A DNA stretch of 64,000 nt from NCBI RefSeq assembly GCF_001283065.1, contig NZ_CDMK01000001.1, forward strand, positions 568,768 to 632,767, given 5' to 3'. The notes under the pieces were generated by a model, which did no database searches, was not told the origin of the DNA, and worked only from the letters and a program-made list of their open reading frames with translations. Numbering within the stretch: the first letter of the stretch is position 1; every line of letters starts with the position of its first letter. Below are positions 27,812-37,721 of the stretch, in pieces. The position numbers and the translations under genes are program-made. Origin of the DNA: Helicobacter heilmannii (GTDB lineage Bacteria; Campylobacterota; Campylobacteria; Campylobacterales; Helicobacteraceae).

Positions 27812-28325
27812 TGCTCTCCTTAGAAATGGTTTTTGCTTTTGTGCCCACCGCCACAGAGCCGTTGGGTAGGTCGGTAAGCACCACGGCATTCGCCCCGATT
27901 TTGACATCATCGCCGATTGTGATCGCGCCCAACACCTTCGCACCCGCTCCCACCACCACGCGGTTACCCAAAGTGGGGTGACGTTTGCCGGTGAGTTTGC
28001 CCGTACCGCCCAAAGTTACGCCATGGTAGATCGTAACATCATCGCCTATTTGCGTGGTTTCGCCAATCACTACCCCCATGCCATGGTCGATGAACAACCC
28101 CCGCCCGATCTTAGCTCCTGGATGGATTTCAATCCCGGTCAAAAAACGGCTAAATTGCGAGAGTGCGCGGGCCAAAAAATAAAAGTGCTTGTTATATAGG
28201 GCGTGGGCAAGTCGGTGCAAAAACAAGGCGTGCACGCCCGGATAGAGCAATAACACCTCCCACTTGTTGCGTGCAGCGGGGTCTTGATCTAGCGCGCGCT
28301 CAAGGCTGTAGACTAGATCGATCAT
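27804..28325 (-). CDS. cysE: Serine O-acetyltransferase
   Basis: CysE acetylates serine, the first step of cysteine synthesis. I start at 28325 ([20 protein letters not shown]), giving 173 residues, the short form common in epsilonproteobacteria; a longer frame would run a further 33 residues into cysK. The C-terminal left-handed beta helix is clear: [40 protein letters not shown] and [17 protein letters not shown], with the catalytic His in DHGMGVVIG. It overlaps cysK by 26 bp and selD by 8 bp, so cysK, cysE and selD are one transcription unit linking sulfur and selenium assimilation. Confidence 0.93.
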   Translation of the reverse strand: MIDLVYSLERALDQDPAARNKWEVLLLYPGVHALFLHRLAHALYNKHFYFLARALSQFSRFLTGIEIHPGAKIGRGLFIDHGMGVVIGETTQIGDDVTIYHGVTLGGTGKLTGKRHPTLGNRVVVGAGAKVLGAITIGDDVKIGANAVVLTDLPNGSVAVGTKAKTISKESNG

Positions 28326-29229
28326 CGTAAAGCCCAGTGGAGATGTATTTTTCTCCTCCATCGGGGGCGAGGGCGAGCACAGATTTACCTTTGCCGAGTC
28401 TTTGGGCCACTTGCATGCCTGCAAAGATCGCCGCCCCTGAGGAAATCCCCACTAAAATCCCCTCCTTTTGCCCAAAAAGTCTAGCCGTGCGGATCGCGTC
28501 CTTTTCATCCACAGCGATCACCTCATCGACCACGCTTTTATCGTAATTGCCCGGGATAAAGCCCACACCGATCCCTTGGATTTTATGGGGGCTGTGCCGC
28601 CCTCCGCTTAAGACCGGCGATTGTGCCGGCTCTACGGCGATGATTCTTGCCTTATGCCCACTCTCTTTAAACTTGCGCCCCACGCCCGCAATGGTCCCCC
28701 CCGTGCCTACACCTAGCACCACAGCGTCTGCATCGGGTAAATCCCGTAAAATCTCTTCGGCAGTCGTGCTGTAGTGCTTGCTCGGGTTAGCTGGGTTTTC
28801 AAACTGTTGGGGGATGAAGTACCCGGGAGCGGCACCAATCTCTAAGGCTTTATCAATCGCCCCCTTGGTGCCTAAAGACCCCGGGGTCAGGACTAACTCA
28901 GCCCCATACGCCTTGATCAATTCCCGGCGCTCAACACTCATGGTGTCTGGCATCACAATGATCACCTGATAACCTTTAAGCAAACCGATTAAGGCTAGAG
29001 CAATACCCGTATTCCCACTTGTGGGCTCGACTATGGTTGTGCCCGGGGCGAGCCAGCCATTTTTCTCTGCCTGCTCGATCATCCCCAAAGCCGCGCGATC
29101 TTTCACACTCCCTCCGGGGTTAAATTTTTCCAATTTGACATATAAATCCGCCGCCCCCTCTTCTAAAAGCCTACTGGTTTTTAAAATGGGGGTGTTGCCA
29201 ATCAAGTCTAATGTACTGTTGTATATCAT
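28300..29229 (-). CDS. cysK: Cysteine synthase (O-acetylserine sulfhydrylase)
   Basis: CysK replaces the acetyl group of O-acetylserine by sulfide. The 309-residue protein shows the PLP lysine in [17 protein letters not shown] (about residue 43), the substrate loop [11 protein letters not shown], the phosphate-binding [13 protein letters not shown], and the C-terminal [10 protein letters not shown]. It is complete. The start lies only 11 bp downstream of the aldo/keto reductase gene, and its end overlaps cysE, the enzyme that supplies its substrate and with which CysK forms the cysteine synthase complex. Confidence 0.96.
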   Translation of the reverse strand: MIYNSTLDLIGNTPILKTSRLLEEGAADLYVKLEKFNPGGSVKDRAALGMIEQAEKNGWLAPGTTIVEPTSGNTGIALALIGLLKGYQVIIVMPDTMSVERRELIKAYGAELVLTPGSLGTKGAIDKALEIGAAPGYFIPQQFENPANPSKHYSTTAEEILRDLPDADAVVLGVGTGGTIAGVGRKFKESGHKARIIAVEPAQSPVLSGGRHSPHKIQGIGVGFIPGNYDKSVVDEVIAVDEKDAIRTARLFGQKEGILVGISSGAAIFAGMQVAQRLGKGKSVLALAPDGGEKYISTGLYDDRSSLQP

Positions 29230-29240
29230 AGGTGCCTTTC

Positions 29241-30089
29241 TTAGGAATTAAAGGGGATCGTCCTCAAATATTCGAGTCCGCTAGGTTCTCTGTGATCAAA
29301 AAACACGCTTTGGCGTGTGTCCATGGTGGCGATTTTAGCAAAGTCCTCGCTGTCTAATTGGAAATCAAAAATCTGCCCGTTCTCCACGATGCGATCGATT
29401 TTGGCGGATTTAAACACCACAGAAATGCCCCGCTGGGTGATCCAGCGTAGGATCACTTGGGCGGGGGTTTTGTGGTGCTTTTTGGCGATCTCTTGGAGCA
29501 CGGGGTGTTTAAAAATGTCCTTTTGCCCCTCGGCAAAGGGCGACCACGCTTGGGGCTGGATATTGTGTTGCTTCATAAATTCCTGCTCGTGCTGCCTTTG
29601 GAAAAAGGGGTGCAGTTCAATTTGATTGAGCGCAGGGGCAATTTCGTTAAAAGCCGCTATGTCGGCTAGGCGGCCCGGATAAAAGTTACTCACCCCAATG
29701 GCGCGGATTTTACCCTCCTTATGCAGTGCCTCTAAGGCGCGGTAAGTCCCATAGTAGTCGTTGAAGGGCTGATGCACCAACACCAAATCCAAATAATCTA
29801 AACCCATTTTTTGCAAGGATTTTTCTACGGATGCTTTGGCTTTTTGCTCGCCGGCGTTGCTAAACCAAACTTTTGTGGTGATGAACAGATCTTCACGGGG
29901 GACGCTGGTTTTTTTCACCGCTCGCCCCACGCCTGCCTCATTGCCATACATTTGAGCGGTGTCGAACAAGCGGTAACCTTTCTCGATCGCCTCCAACACG
30001 ACTTTTTCACACTCACTATCGGGGATTTGAAACACCCCTAAGCCCAAAATAGGCATTTTAATTTGGTTATTCAAAGTAACAAATTCCAT
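29241..30089 (-). CDS. Aldo/keto reductase
   Basis: A 282-residue NADPH-dependent reductase of the AKR superfamily. The catalytic tetrad is present: Asp and Tyr in YRLFDTAQMYGNEAGVGRA, Lys in LFITTKVW, His in DLVLVHQPF. The family pattern GVSNFYPGRL and the NADP-binding end segment VFKSAKIDRIVENGQIF also fit. The substrate is unknown; the closest H. pylori protein by memory is HP1193. It leads a co-directional set with cysK, cysE and selD (11 bp to cysK), although a metabolic link is not obvious. AAGGAAAG precedes the ATG. Confidence 0.9.
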   Translation of the reverse strand: MEFVTLNNQIKMPILGLGVFQIPDSECEKVVLEAIEKGYRLFDTAQMYGNEAGVGRAVKKTSVPREDLFITTKVWFSNAGEQKAKASVEKSLQKMGLDYLDLVLVHQPFNDYYGTYRALEALHKEGKIRAIGVSNFYPGRLADIAAFNEIAPALNQIELHPFFQRQHEQEFMKQHNIQPQAWSPFAEGQKDIFKHPVLQEIAKKHHKTPAQVILRWITQRGISVVFKSAKIDRIVENGQIFDFQLDSEDFAKIATMDTRQSVFFDHREPSGLEYLRTIPFNS

Positions 30090-30135
30090 AAACTTTCCTT
30101 AAAATCAAATGGGCTCTCACCTTAACATAAAAAGT

Positions 30136-31275
30136 TTAACTCCGCTCTAAGAAGAGATCTTTCTCGCTAATTTGTGTCCCCTCGCTTAGGATTGCTGAGC
30201 GCTCCACGACAGAGAGCAATTCGCGGACATTGCCATGCCATGTGTAACTTAGCATGCACTCCTTAGCTTGATCGCTAAAACTCTTTGCTCCCAAATCATA
30301 GGCGCATAAAACTTCTTGTAACTTCCACTCCGCTAAGGGTAAAATCTCTTCCTTGCGTTCTTTCAAGGGGGGGATTTTAAGGGGGATGGTGTGTAGCCTA
30401 AAAAACAAATCCTCCCTAAACTCTTTGGTGCTGATTTTCTCTTGGATATTCGTATTGGTCGCCGAGATAAAACGGACATCGATCTTAATGGGCTTGTGGC
30501 TGCCTAGCCGCACAATCTCCTTTTCTTGGATCGCTCTTAGGAGCTTGCTTTGCAACTTCAGGGGCATTTCGCTGATTTCATCTAAAAACACACTCCCCTT
30601 GTTGGCGCTCTCAAACAACCCCGCCTTGGCGCTAGTCGCATCCGTGAAAGCCCCCTTTTCAAACCCGAACAACTCGGATTCTAACAAATGCTCGGGGATG
30701 GCTGCCATGTTGATCGCCACAAAGGGCGCGCCCTTGCGTTTGGAGTTTTCGTGGATGAAGTGGGCGAAAACCTCCTTACCCACCCCACTAGGGCCTTGTA
30801 AAAACACGCTCGCATCTGTGGCTGCCGCCTTGAGAGCCTGTTTTTGCACCGCCTCTAGGGCCTTTGAAGTGGCGATGAAAAACTCTTTTTTGCACGCCTT
30901 TTGCACGGGATGGACTTTGTGAAACTCTAAAACCTTTTTACTGCGATAAATGGATTCTAAAAGCAATTCGGGCTTAAAGGGCTTTTGGAAAAAGTCTTTC
31001 ACCCCTAAGCGAATCGACTCGATAGCTTTATTCAGCGTGGCGTTGCCCGTGATGACAATCGCCTCAAAACGCCCATCTAGTTTGCGTAAAAACTCTAGTC
31101 CGTCCATTTGGGGCATGTTGATGTCCGTGATGATGAGCTCAAAACTCTCATCAATGGCCTTTAATGCGTCCTTGGGGCTTTTAAAGGCGACCACCTCTAA
31201 ATCCTCGTGATCGCTAAAAAAGAGCTCTAAACTCTTGCGCATGTTGATGTCGTCTTCTACAATGGCGATTTTCAT
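30136..31275 (-). CDS. flgR: Sigma-54-dependent response regulator FlgR
   Basis: FlgR, phosphorylated by FlgS, activates RpoN-dependent flagellar genes. The 379-residue protein has a receiver domain (phosphoacceptor Asp in LIITDINMPQMDGLEFL, FQKPFKPELL) and a sigma-54 AAA+ domain: Walker A GPSGVGKEVFAHFIH, the sigma-54 contact loop ELFGFEKGAFTDATSA (GAFTDA in place of GAFTGA), and Walker B GSVFLDEISEMPL. After the WHGNVRELLSVVERSA segment it ends without a helix-turn-helix domain, the same truncation known for H. pylori FlgR (HP0703), which acts without DNA binding. Its ATG overlaps the upstream stop (ATGA). Confidence 0.96.
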   Translation of the reverse strand: MKIAIVEDDINMRKSLELFFSDHEDLEVVAFKSPKDALKAIDESFELIITDINMPQMDGLEFLRKLDGRFEAIVITGNATLNKAIESIRLGVKDFFQKPFKPELLLESIYRSKKVLEFHKVHPVQKACKKEFFIATSKALEAVQKQALKAAATDASVFLQGPSGVGKEVFAHFIHENSKRKGAPFVAINMAAIPEHLLESELFGFEKGAFTDATSAKAGLFESANKGSVFLDEISEMPLKLQSKLLRAIQEKEIVRLGSHKPIKIDVRFISATNTNIQEKISTKEFREDLFFRLHTIPLKIPPLKERKEEILPLAEWKLQEVLCAYDLGAKSFSDQAKECMLSYTWHGNVRELLSVVERSAILSEGTQISEKDLFLERS

Positions 31276-31691
31276 TTTTCTCCCTTCTCATAAATTTCTA
31301 GCACCAACAACCCCCCCTCCAAATGCACGCTGGCCGGGGCGTGTATGTCTAGGCTGGCTTGGTTTTGGTTTTGTAGTTTGCTGTTAAACCCACTGGCTTG
31401 CACCAAAACCTCGCCCTTATACAGACAATCCACGACCGCATTTTGGTAGCTTTTTAGCAAGATGTCGAGCAAATAGGGCTGTTGGGGGGGGCTTAATTTA
31501 GGCTCATTCACGGGAATGTCGCAAGTGTAGCTAGAGTTGTGGGGGTGTTTCTTGAGCGCATGGCTTAAGCCAAACGCCTCGTTTGTGGCGATGCCATTAT
31601 GCGTTTGCACCCGATAAGAGAGCACAAACTCCTCCCCCACACAAACCCCCCCCAGAACCAATAGACAGAAAAAAGCCCTATTCCACTTCAT
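31272..31691 (-). CDS. Secreted hypothetical protein (HP0702 position)
   Basis: A 139-residue exported protein of unknown function between gyrA and flgR, as HP0702 in H. pylori. [20 protein letters not shown] is a signal peptide. The rest is a small beta-rich domain with two Cys ([11 protein letters not shown] and VVDCLYKGE) that could form a disulfide in the periplasm. I start at 31691 because it gives the signal peptide at the N-terminus and overlaps gyrA by only 14 bp. Two 8-base C/G runs lie in the gene, at 31484-31491 and at 31646-31653, the second within the signal-peptide codons; both are in frame here. Confidence 0.7.
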   Translation of the reverse strand: MKWNRAFFCLLVLGGVCVGEEFVLSYRVQTHNGIATNEAFGLSHALKKHPHNSSYTCDIPVNEPKLSPPQQPYLLDILLKSYQNAVVDCLYKGEVLVQASGFNSKLQNQNQASLDIHAPASVHLEGGLLVLEIYEKGEK

Positions 31692-34095
31692 TTTCTTTCG
31701 GGCAAGTGTTGGTATAAACCACGCCATCGCCCTCCACACTCACAAGTTTTACACCGCTAGCGTTGCGCCCCGTTTCGCGGATGCTATCCATAGGCATGCG
31801 GATCATCTTGCCACTCTTGGTCAACAGCATTAAATCTTGGCTCTCATCCACGCTCACAATGCCGACCAAATCGCCCGTTTTGGGTGTGATTTTCATGGCG
31901 ATCACGCCCATACCGCCTCGCCCTTGCAGACGGTAAGCCCCCGCTAAAGTCTGCTTGCCCATCCCCTTAGAGCTGACACTAAGCAACTTCTCTTGCTCGC
32001 TAGAGATCACACCCCCGCCAATCACCTCATCGCCGGCTCGAAGGCGCATGCCAATCACCCCTCTAGCCACCCGCCCAATTTGTCTCACCTCCTCTATGCC
32101 AAAGCGGATACAAAGCCCCTTAGAGCTTGCCATGAACAGCTCTTGGGTGTTGGAGCTTAAAATCTGCGCGGTAACGAGCGCATCGTCCTCATCAAGCACA
32201 ATCGCACGCACCCCCCCACGGACACGCCCAAAGGCACTTAAATTTGTCCGTTTGATCAAGCCCTTTTTGGTGAAAAAGACTAAGGATTTATCGGGACTAA
32301 AATCCTTTGTAGCAAGCGTGGCTTTAATGCGCTCACCGGGCTGCAAATCGATTAAATTCACCAAAGCCTTGCCAATGGCATTGCGCCCCATTTCAGGGAT
32401 GCGATAGACCTTTAGCCAATAAAGCTGCCCCATGTTCGTCACAAATAAAATTGTGTCGTGCGTGTTCGCGCTGAAGAAAAACTCAATGAAGTCGTCCTCA
32501 TGCGTGTTGCCCGAGATTTTGCCCTTGCCCCCGCGTTTTTGCTGTTCATACACCCTTAAGGGCATGCGTTTCACATAGCCTCGATGGCTCACGGTCACGA
32601 CCATATCCTCGTGCGCGATCAAATCCTCGGCACTTAGCCCCTCGTAATCCTCCTCAATTTGGGTTTTTCGTGGGGTGCTAAATTTCTCTTTAATCTCTAA
32701 AAGCTCCTCTTTAATCAAGGCGTTTAATTTGTCGGCATGCTCTAAAATGCCTTGCAAATAGGCGATCTGCTCTTGCAACTCTGTATGTTCTTGCTGGATT
32801 TTCTCCTGCTCTAGCCCTGTGAGCCTCTGCAAGCGCATTTCTAAAATCGCCTTGCTCTGCTCTTCACTTAGATCATGCGCTTTAGCTAGAGCCTCTTTAG
32901 CCCCCAAAGTGTCGGCACTGCCTTTAATGAGCGCAATCACCGCCTCGCTGTTTTGCAAAGCTACAAGCAAGCCCTCCAAAATATGCACTCTTGCCCTTGC
33001 TTTTTCAAGCTCAAAAATCGTGCGCCGAATGACTATAGTTTTTCGATGTAATAAGAAGAGTTTTAAAAGCTCCAATAGCGTGAAAATACGCGGTTCTTTA
33101 TTGTAAATGGCGAGCATGATCATGCTAAAGGTGCTCTCCATGTTGCTGGACTTATACAAATGGTTTAACACAATCTGCGCCACCGCGTCCTTTTTAAGAT
33201 CGATCACCACGCGCACCCCCTCGCGATCGGATTCATCGCGCACCTCAGCAATCCCCTCTACGATTTTTTCTTTAGCCAGCTCGCTGATTTGCTCCACCAA
33301 CTTTGCTTTATTTGTTTGGTAGGGGATTTCTTCTATGATAATGCTCTCTCGGCTGCCCGTTTTCTCAAAGCGGGTTTTCGCCCTCACCTTAATGCGCCCC
33401 CTGCCCGTGCTATACGCCTCTAAAATCCCTGCCTTGCCATAAATCACCCCCCCCGTGGGAAAGTCCGGCCCCTGCACAATGTCTAAAATTTCTAGTAGCT
33501 CCACTTGGGGGTTTTCAAGCACGCAAATTAAAGCGTCTACGATCTCATCTAGGCGATGCGGGGGGATAGAAGTTGCCATCCCTACAGCAATCCCACTAGA
33601 GCCATTGATCAAGAGATTAGGCAAGCGGCTAGGCAAAATGTCGGGTTCTTTAAGCGTGCTGTCGTAGTTGTCGCTAAAATCCACGGTCTGTTTTTCAATG
33701 TCTCTTAGCAACTCCTCACTCGCACTTGCCATGCGCGCTTCGGTATAACGCATCGCCGCGGCGTTGTCTCCATCGATCGAGCCAAAGTTGCCCTGCCCAT
33801 CCACTAGAGGCAAGCGCATGCTAAAATCCTGTGCCATGCGCACCAAAGCTTCATACACGGCACTATCGCCATGCGGGTGGTATTTACCGATCACATCCCC
33901 CACAATGCGCGCACTCTTTTTATAAGGCACCCGTGCGCTTAAGCCCAATTCGTGCATGGCATATAGTATCCGCCTATGCACGGGCTTTAGCCCATCTCTA
34001 GCGTCCGGCAGAGCCCGCCCGACAATCACGCTCATTGAGTAGTCTAAATAACTCTCTTGTAACGACTCCTCAATTTTGACATCTTTAACTTCCAT
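31678..34095 (-). CDS. gyrA: DNA gyrase subunit A
   Basis: GyrA (805 residues) cuts and rejoins DNA in the gyrase tetramer. The start at 34095 ([20 protein letters not shown]) follows TAGGAG. The catalytic tyrosine is in [11 protein letters not shown] and the quinolone region reads [20 protein letters not shown], with Ser and Glu at the positions equal to E. coli 83 and 87. The C-terminal domain has the GyrA box [11 protein letters not shown] at about residue 520, and six-bladed repeats follow. It sits between dgkA and the HP0702-like gene, the same order as H. pylori HP0700-HP0703. Confidence 0.98.
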   Translation of the reverse strand: MEVKDVKIEESLQESYLDYSMSVIVGRALPDARDGLKPVHRRILYAMHELGLSARVPYKKSARIVGDVIGKYHPHGDSAVYEALVRMAQDFSMRLPLVDGQGNFGSIDGDNAAAMRYTEARMASASEELLRDIEKQTVDFSDNYDSTLKEPDILPSRLPNLLINGSSGIAVGMATSIPPHRLDEIVDALICVLENPQVELLEILDIVQGPDFPTGGVIYGKAGILEAYSTGRGRIKVRAKTRFEKTGSRESIIIEEIPYQTNKAKLVEQISELAKEKIVEGIAEVRDESDREGVRVVIDLKKDAVAQIVLNHLYKSSNMESTFSMIMLAIYNKEPRIFTLLELLKLFLLHRKTIVIRRTIFELEKARARVHILEGLLVALQNSEAVIALIKGSADTLGAKEALAKAHDLSEEQSKAILEMRLQRLTGLEQEKIQQEHTELQEQIAYLQGILEHADKLNALIKEELLEIKEKFSTPRKTQIEEDYEGLSAEDLIAHEDMVVTVSHRGYVKRMPLRVYEQQKRGGKGKISGNTHEDDFIEFFFSANTHDTILFVTNMGQLYWLKVYRIPEMGRNAIGKALVNLIDLQPGERIKATLATKDFSPDKSLVFFTKKGLIKRTNLSAFGRVRGGVRAIVLDEDDALVTAQILSSNTQELFMASSKGLCIRFGIEEVRQIGRVARGVIGMRLRAGDEVIGGGVISSEQEKLLSVSSKGMGKQTLAGAYRLQGRGGMGVIAMKITPKTGDLVGIVSVDESQDLMLLTKSGKMIRMPMDSIRETGRNASGVKLVSVEGDGVVYTNTCPKENEVE

Positions 34096-34103
34096 AAACG
34101 CTC

Positions 34104-34442
34104 CTAAAAGACAAAATAACCCCCCCATACAAGGATAAAAAACACCAACGCCACAAACTGCGCCGCACTGCCCATATCTTTTGCTTTTTTGGCTAAGGGG
34201 TGCTGGTGTGTACCCGTGAAATCCACGGCGTTTTCAATCGCGCTGTTTAACAGCTCCACAATGAGGCACAACGCCCCGGGCAATACGAGCAGCGTAAATT
34301 GTGTAAAGCTGTGTGCCACAAAGCACGCCCCCAAAAAACCCGCCAACGCCAAGACAAGCACCTGCCTAAAGGCGGGCTCGTCCTTAAACGCCGCCTTGAG
34401 CCCCGCTTTAGAATACAGCCACGCCTGTAAAATGCGTTTCAT
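34104..34442 (-). CDS. dgkA: Diacylglycerol kinase
   Basis: A 112-residue membrane enzyme that phosphorylates diacylglycerol so that it can re-enter phospholipid synthesis. It has the usual three membrane segments and an N-terminal amphipathic helix ([20 protein letters not shown]). The DgkA signature is [13 protein letters not shown] with the catalytic Glu. It starts 4 bp inside the end of the upstream gene (ATGA overlap) and ends 8 bp before the gyrA start, so it is within the same operon. Confidence 0.93.
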   Translation of the reverse strand: MKRILQAWLYSKAGLKAAFKDEPAFRQVLVLALAGFLGACFVAHSFTQFTLLVLPGALCLIVELLNSAIENAVDFTGTHQHPLAKKAKDMGSAAQFVALVFFILVWGGYFVF

Positions 34443-35302
34443 GGCAACACTTTAAGGCTGAAGTGGGGTAGGTACGCCCAAATTTCTTTAAAATTTCTTA
34501 AATCTGTCCAACGCATGAAGGGGGCGTTTTTATTGAGAAGTTCAAAGCCCACAGAATCCCGTTTGTTGTTCGCAAAGTCCAAGAACTTTTGTGATAAATC
34601 GTTCGCCTTAGCTACCTCATCTTGCAGTCCAGCCACCAAGAGCCCGACTAAAATCGTGCCTTTAAACGAGCGGGCGATTTCTTTCAAGGCTTTATCGTAG
34701 GCATGCGTGTCAAAGTGAGGGTTGTTAATGTCCCCGCTTTTTTGCAGCAGTGGGTAGAGCAAAGAGCGCATGTCTTTAGAAGACACCTTAAAGCCCAGCC
34801 GCTCCACTAAAACCTCTAAGTCCTTTGTGGGTGCATCTTTACCTAAGAGATTTTTGAGACTCACAGGTTTGTTGCCCTCTTTAAAGCGGGCACTTAAAGA
34901 AAACTCATAGGTGGCTTTAAGGTTTTTAAGCTCACATGCATTTTGCCCAATGAGGGTGTCTTTGAGGCTCAAGTCTAAAAGGCAATGCGCACTCGTGGGC
35001 TGCCACGCCTGTTTGGCGTGGATGGTGGGGATATCTAGTTTAAAGCGCAAGGCATTGGCCTTAACTTCCTCTAGGGCGACTTGAATCGCCCCCGTGTGCC
35101 CCGCAACACCCACGCTCTGGCACACAATGTTTTTAAACCCATGGCATTTAAAGGGCTTGGCGTGGATATTTACCGCAAGCCTATTTAAACTCTGCTCTAG
35201 CTTACGCTTGACATCGCCGCTGAGTTTCAAGCCCACGCCTAAAAGCAACATACATAAAAGCCCACCCATCCCGAGTAAAATGAACATGAATTTTTTACGC
35301 AT
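34439..35302 (-). CDS. Membrane-anchored periplasmic protein of unknown function
   Basis: A 287-residue protein with one N-terminal membrane anchor (residues 5-25, FILLGMGGLLCMLLLGVGLK) and a periplasmic domain. The latter has an early disulfide-capable pair (FKCHGFKNIVCQ) and repeated amphipathic strands, then a helical C-terminal half (LVAGLQDEVAKANDLSQKF). I recognise no domain; the strand-rich, lipid-neighbour context recalls AsmA/DUF945-like envelope proteins, but that is a guess. Its ATG shares one base with the lpxR stop (TAATG) and its end overlaps dgkA, so it is translated with envelope-lipid genes. Confidence 0.65.
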   Translation of the reverse strand: MRKKFMFILLGMGGLLCMLLLGVGLKLSGDVKRKLEQSLNRLAVNIHAKPFKCHGFKNIVCQSVGVAGHTGAIQVALEEVKANALRFKLDIPTIHAKQAWQPTSAHCLLDLSLKDTLIGQNACELKNLKATYEFSLSARFKEGNKPVSLKNLLGKDAPTKDLEVLVERLGFKVSSKDMRSLLYPLLQKSGDINNPHFDTHAYDKALKEIARSFKGTILVGLLVAGLQDEVAKANDLSQKFLDFANNKRDSVGFELLNKNAPFMRWTDLRNFKEIWAYLPHFSLKVLP

Positions 35303-36285
35303 TAAAAAGCTAGGTCCAATTCTATACTGCCAATGTTGTGGTTTTGGCGTTGGTTTCTAAAGGTTTTGCTAAGGTCAATGGCACTGAAGGCAAAACGCCA
35401 CCCTTTGTAAAGGATCGCCACCCCCACTTGGGCGTTGTAAAGAAAATAGGGCAGCTGGGTGATGTTGTGCGTTTGTGGGTCGTTGCCCTGCACGAAAATA
35501 TCTAGGGGCTGGAAAGAACCCATCGCCCCGGCAAAGACATAGAAAGAAAAGCGGTTGCTGTAAGGCTCGCCCCCGGCAAAATTGCTATGCACTTGGTTAG
35601 GCCCAAAGTCGGCCTCTAAATTATAACCCACCCTCAAGGTCGTGCCTAAGTTAAAATTCGTCAAGGCGTTGCCTAAGCTAAAGCTGGCGGCCGGGAGCAT
35701 GTCTATACTGAAAAACCGGCTTTTATAAAAGTCAAGCTTTTGTATCCAAGTGTAGTTCAGCTCAAAGATAAATTCGTTTTTAATTTGGCTATTCCAGCCT
35801 AAAAACTTGGGGTCATGCCCCCAAGTGTGAATCAAATTTTGCGTCTGCGCAGCCAAAGAAGAAGGCCCTACCATGCCAAAACTCACGCTGGCATGCTCTA
35901 AAGAGTGTGCGCTTCTTTGAAAAATCCCAAAGTTCAAACGCAACCACCCCCCATATAAATGCTCCCCCCTTAAGGGCACTAACCGCCTGCGATTAGCGAG
36001 CGTGGGCGTATACATGTCTTGGGTGAGGTAGATATTAAAGCGGGTTTCTCTCTCTTTCTTGCCCTGCAAGCTCACAAAGCGCGCCCATGCCATAGGCGAC
36101 TTTTTTGTAAAGTCGTATTCCTTACTCACCCAGCCGATGCGTGTGCCAGCGGTATAGTAGCGGTCGATGTAGGGGTTGATGTAGCCATCGTCCTCTGTGA
36201 GTAGCTGTACATACCCCTTATGGTAAGGCGTGAGTGCCTTTAAAGAGCAAAAAAGGACACAAAAAAGGGGCAAGTGTGGTTTCAT
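35302..36285 (-). CDS. lpxR: Lipid A deacylase LpxR family protein
   Basis: A 327-residue outer membrane beta-barrel of the LpxR family (DUF2219), which removes the 3'-acyloxyacyl chain from lipid A. The signal peptide is residues 1-17. The family opening TEDDGYINPYIDRYYTAGTR corresponds to the catalytic Asn/Asp and Thr region of Salmonella LpxR, and EHLYGGWLRLNFG to the loop before the catalytic His area. FGPNQVHSNFAGGEPYSNRF and the C-terminal SIELDLAF (aromatic end) complete the barrel. H. pylori HP0694 is the characterised relative, and its action lowers endotoxicity. It leads the unknown-dgkA-gyrA set. Confidence 0.88.
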   Translation of the reverse strand: MKPHLPLFCVLFCSLKALTPYHKGYVQLLTEDDGYINPYIDRYYTAGTRIGWVSKEYDFTKKSPMAWARFVSLQGKKERETRFNIYLTQDMYTPTLANRRRLVPLRGEHLYGGWLRLNFGIFQRSAHSLEHASVSFGMVGPSSLAAQTQNLIHTWGHDPKFLGWNSQIKNEFIFELNYTWIQKLDFYKSRFFSIDMLPAASFSLGNALTNFNLGTTLRVGYNLEADFGPNQVHSNFAGGEPYSNRFSFYVFAGAMGSFQPLDIFVQGNDPQTHNITQLPYFLYNAQVGVAILYKGWRFAFSAIDLSKTFRNQRQNHNIGSIELDLAF

Positions 36286-36319
36286 TTGTCTATTATAGCC
36301 AAAAAACCCTAGTGGGGGC

Positions 36320-37474
36320 TTATAGGGTGATGTAGTCCATTTCCATGGGTCTTTGGTGTTGCAAAATGAAGGATTTGGACTTTTCCACGCCCTCAGAAGT
36401 GCCGATCATTAAAAGTTTAGACTCGCTGGCGATGATCGCCTCCCCATCGGGCATGGGGATATAACGCCCGTCTTTTTGGATAATGCCGATGATAAAAACT
36501 TTGGTGATCTCCCTAAAGTGCGCCTCTTTGAGTTTGCGCTGCACCAGCCAGCTTTCTTTAGGCACGATCACCTCTTCTAGGTCGAGCAAGGTGTCTTTTT
36601 TATAAATAAACTTTTCTAGGATGTTTTCCATGTCAGGGCGGATCGCCATTGCGCTCACCCTTTGTGCCATCAGCTTTGTGGGCGAGACCACGCTGTCTGC
36701 CCCAAGTTTCTTTAATTTCTCCAAACCTTCATCGGTGTGGGCACTGGCGATCACATAGTAGGGCTTGCGCCTGAGCTCCTTTTCAAAGAGCCGTACACTC
36801 ACAATCAACGCCACATTGACGGGCAAAACCTCTGAGAAGGTCACGACCCCTCTTGCACTGCTTAGATGGGTTTTGAGCATGGCGAGGTTGGTGTGCGGGT
36901 CGCCCACGATGTAGTGGGGGTATTTATGCTTGATCGCCTCCTCTTCAAACCCCTCCTTATTATCCACTACCACAAAGGGGATCTGTGCGCTTCGAAATTG
37001 TTTGCTCAGCTCGATGGTGTATTCATTGTGGTAGCAGATGACATAGTGGTTTTTGAGTCTTGCGATTTTGTAAATCATTTTTTTCTCCCGAATGAGCCTA
37101 GATAAAACGCCCTTGTTGATGACGCTGATTAAAACGGCGACACTAAAGGTAACGACCCCCGTACCGCAAAACATGATGATCGAAGTGAAAAAGACGCTGA
37201 TTGTGCCAAAATGGCTTTCATTGAGCGCCCCAAAGCCCGTAGAAGTAAAAGTGTAAGTGGTTTGGAAAAAGGCTTGGATGAGGGTGTAATCTTCTAGGGC
37301 TAAATAGCCCAAAGTCCCCACCAACACGAAGCATTGGATCAAGACTAAGGGGAGTCTAAAGACCTCAAACTGCTCGTAAATCTCGGCGTTTAAATTGTAA
37401 TCCGCCTTGACTTTCTTTTTCTTAACAGAAGAGAGGAATCCTTTGACTTTTTGCAGCATTGGGGGGCGGGTCAA
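36320..37474 (-). CDS. Potassium channel protein with RCK domain
   Basis: A 384-residue two-transmembrane potassium channel. After a basic N-terminus come TM1 (VLIQCFVLVGTLGYLAL), the pore helix and selectivity filter TTYTFTSTGFGALNE, and TM2 (FFTSIIMFCGTGVVTFSVAV). A cytoplasmic RCK/TrkA-N domain starts at about residue 140 (HYVICYHNEYTIELSKQF, FVVVDNKEGFEE, IVGDPHTNLAML), and a TrkA-C-like domain ends the protein. The filter TSTGFG differs from the usual TVGYG. H. pylori HP0490 is the equivalent, needed for K+ uptake and colonisation. It follows rpmB by 6 bp, as in H. pylori. Confidence 0.9.
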   Translation of the reverse strand: MTRPPMLQKVKGFLSSVKKKKVKADYNLNAEIYEQFEVFRLPLVLIQCFVLVGTLGYLALEDYTLIQAFFQTTYTFTSTGFGALNESHFGTISVFFTSIIMFCGTGVVTFSVAVLISVINKGVLSRLIREKKMIYKIARLKNHYVICYHNEYTIELSKQFRSAQIPFVVVDNKEGFEEEAIKHKYPHYIVGDPHTNLAMLKTHLSSARGVVTFSEVLPVNVALIVSVRLFEKELRRKPYYVIASAHTDEGLEKLKKLGADSVVSPTKLMAQRVSAMAIRPDMENILEKFIYKKDTLLDLEEVIVPKESWLVQRKLKEAHFREITKVFIIGIIQKDGRYIPMPDGEAIIASESKLLMIGTSEGVEKSKSFILQHQRPMEMDYITL

Positions 37475-37480
37475 GCCCGC

Positions 37481-37669
37481 CTAGTTGCTTTTGCGCATGG
37501 TCCTTAGGGTGGAAGCGGCGACCTTGATTTTTTGCCTTGTACCATCCTCTAGGGTTACGCGGATGGTGTGTAAATTAGGCAATAAACGCCGCTTGTTCTT
37601 GTTGTTGGCGTGGCTCACGCGGTTACCCACCATAGGCCCCTTGTGGCTCAACATACATCTTCTAGCCAT
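37481..37669 (-). CDS. rpmB: 50S ribosomal protein L28
   Basis: A 62-residue ribosomal protein. [20 protein letters not shown] is the L28 opening, followed by [18 protein letters not shown] and a basic C-terminus. The ATG has AAAAGGAG upstream and a TATAAT promoter 30 bp away. It heads a co-directional run that may extend through the potassium channel to flgR. Confidence 0.96.
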   Translation of the reverse strand: MARRCMLSHKGPMVGNRVSHANNKNKRRLLPNLHTIRVTLEDGTRQKIKVAASTLRTMRKSN

Positions 37670-37698
37670 GAATGCTCCTTTTGCAAAATAAAGCGAGC

Positions 37699-37704
37699 AT
37701 TATA
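37699..37704 (-). promoter_or_regulatory. -10 box upstream of rpmB
   Basis: Minus strand GGGGTATAATGCTC, a perfect TATAAT 30 bp before the rpmB ATG and just past the end of the cytochrome c peroxidase gene. Confidence 0.6.
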
Positions 37705-37721
37705 CCCCAGTTGCGCTTAAA

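Noticed and set aside
31955..32407. Open frame of 150 codons antisense to gyrA
   Set aside because: Ser/Pro/Thr-rich mirror of GyrA codons, typical of an antisense artefact.
33900..33975. GyrA Ser/Glu at quinolone positions as a resistance mutation
   Set aside because: Ser at position 83 is the sensitive form and Glu at 87 is the natural residue in many bacteria (for example staphylococci), so it is probably wild type.
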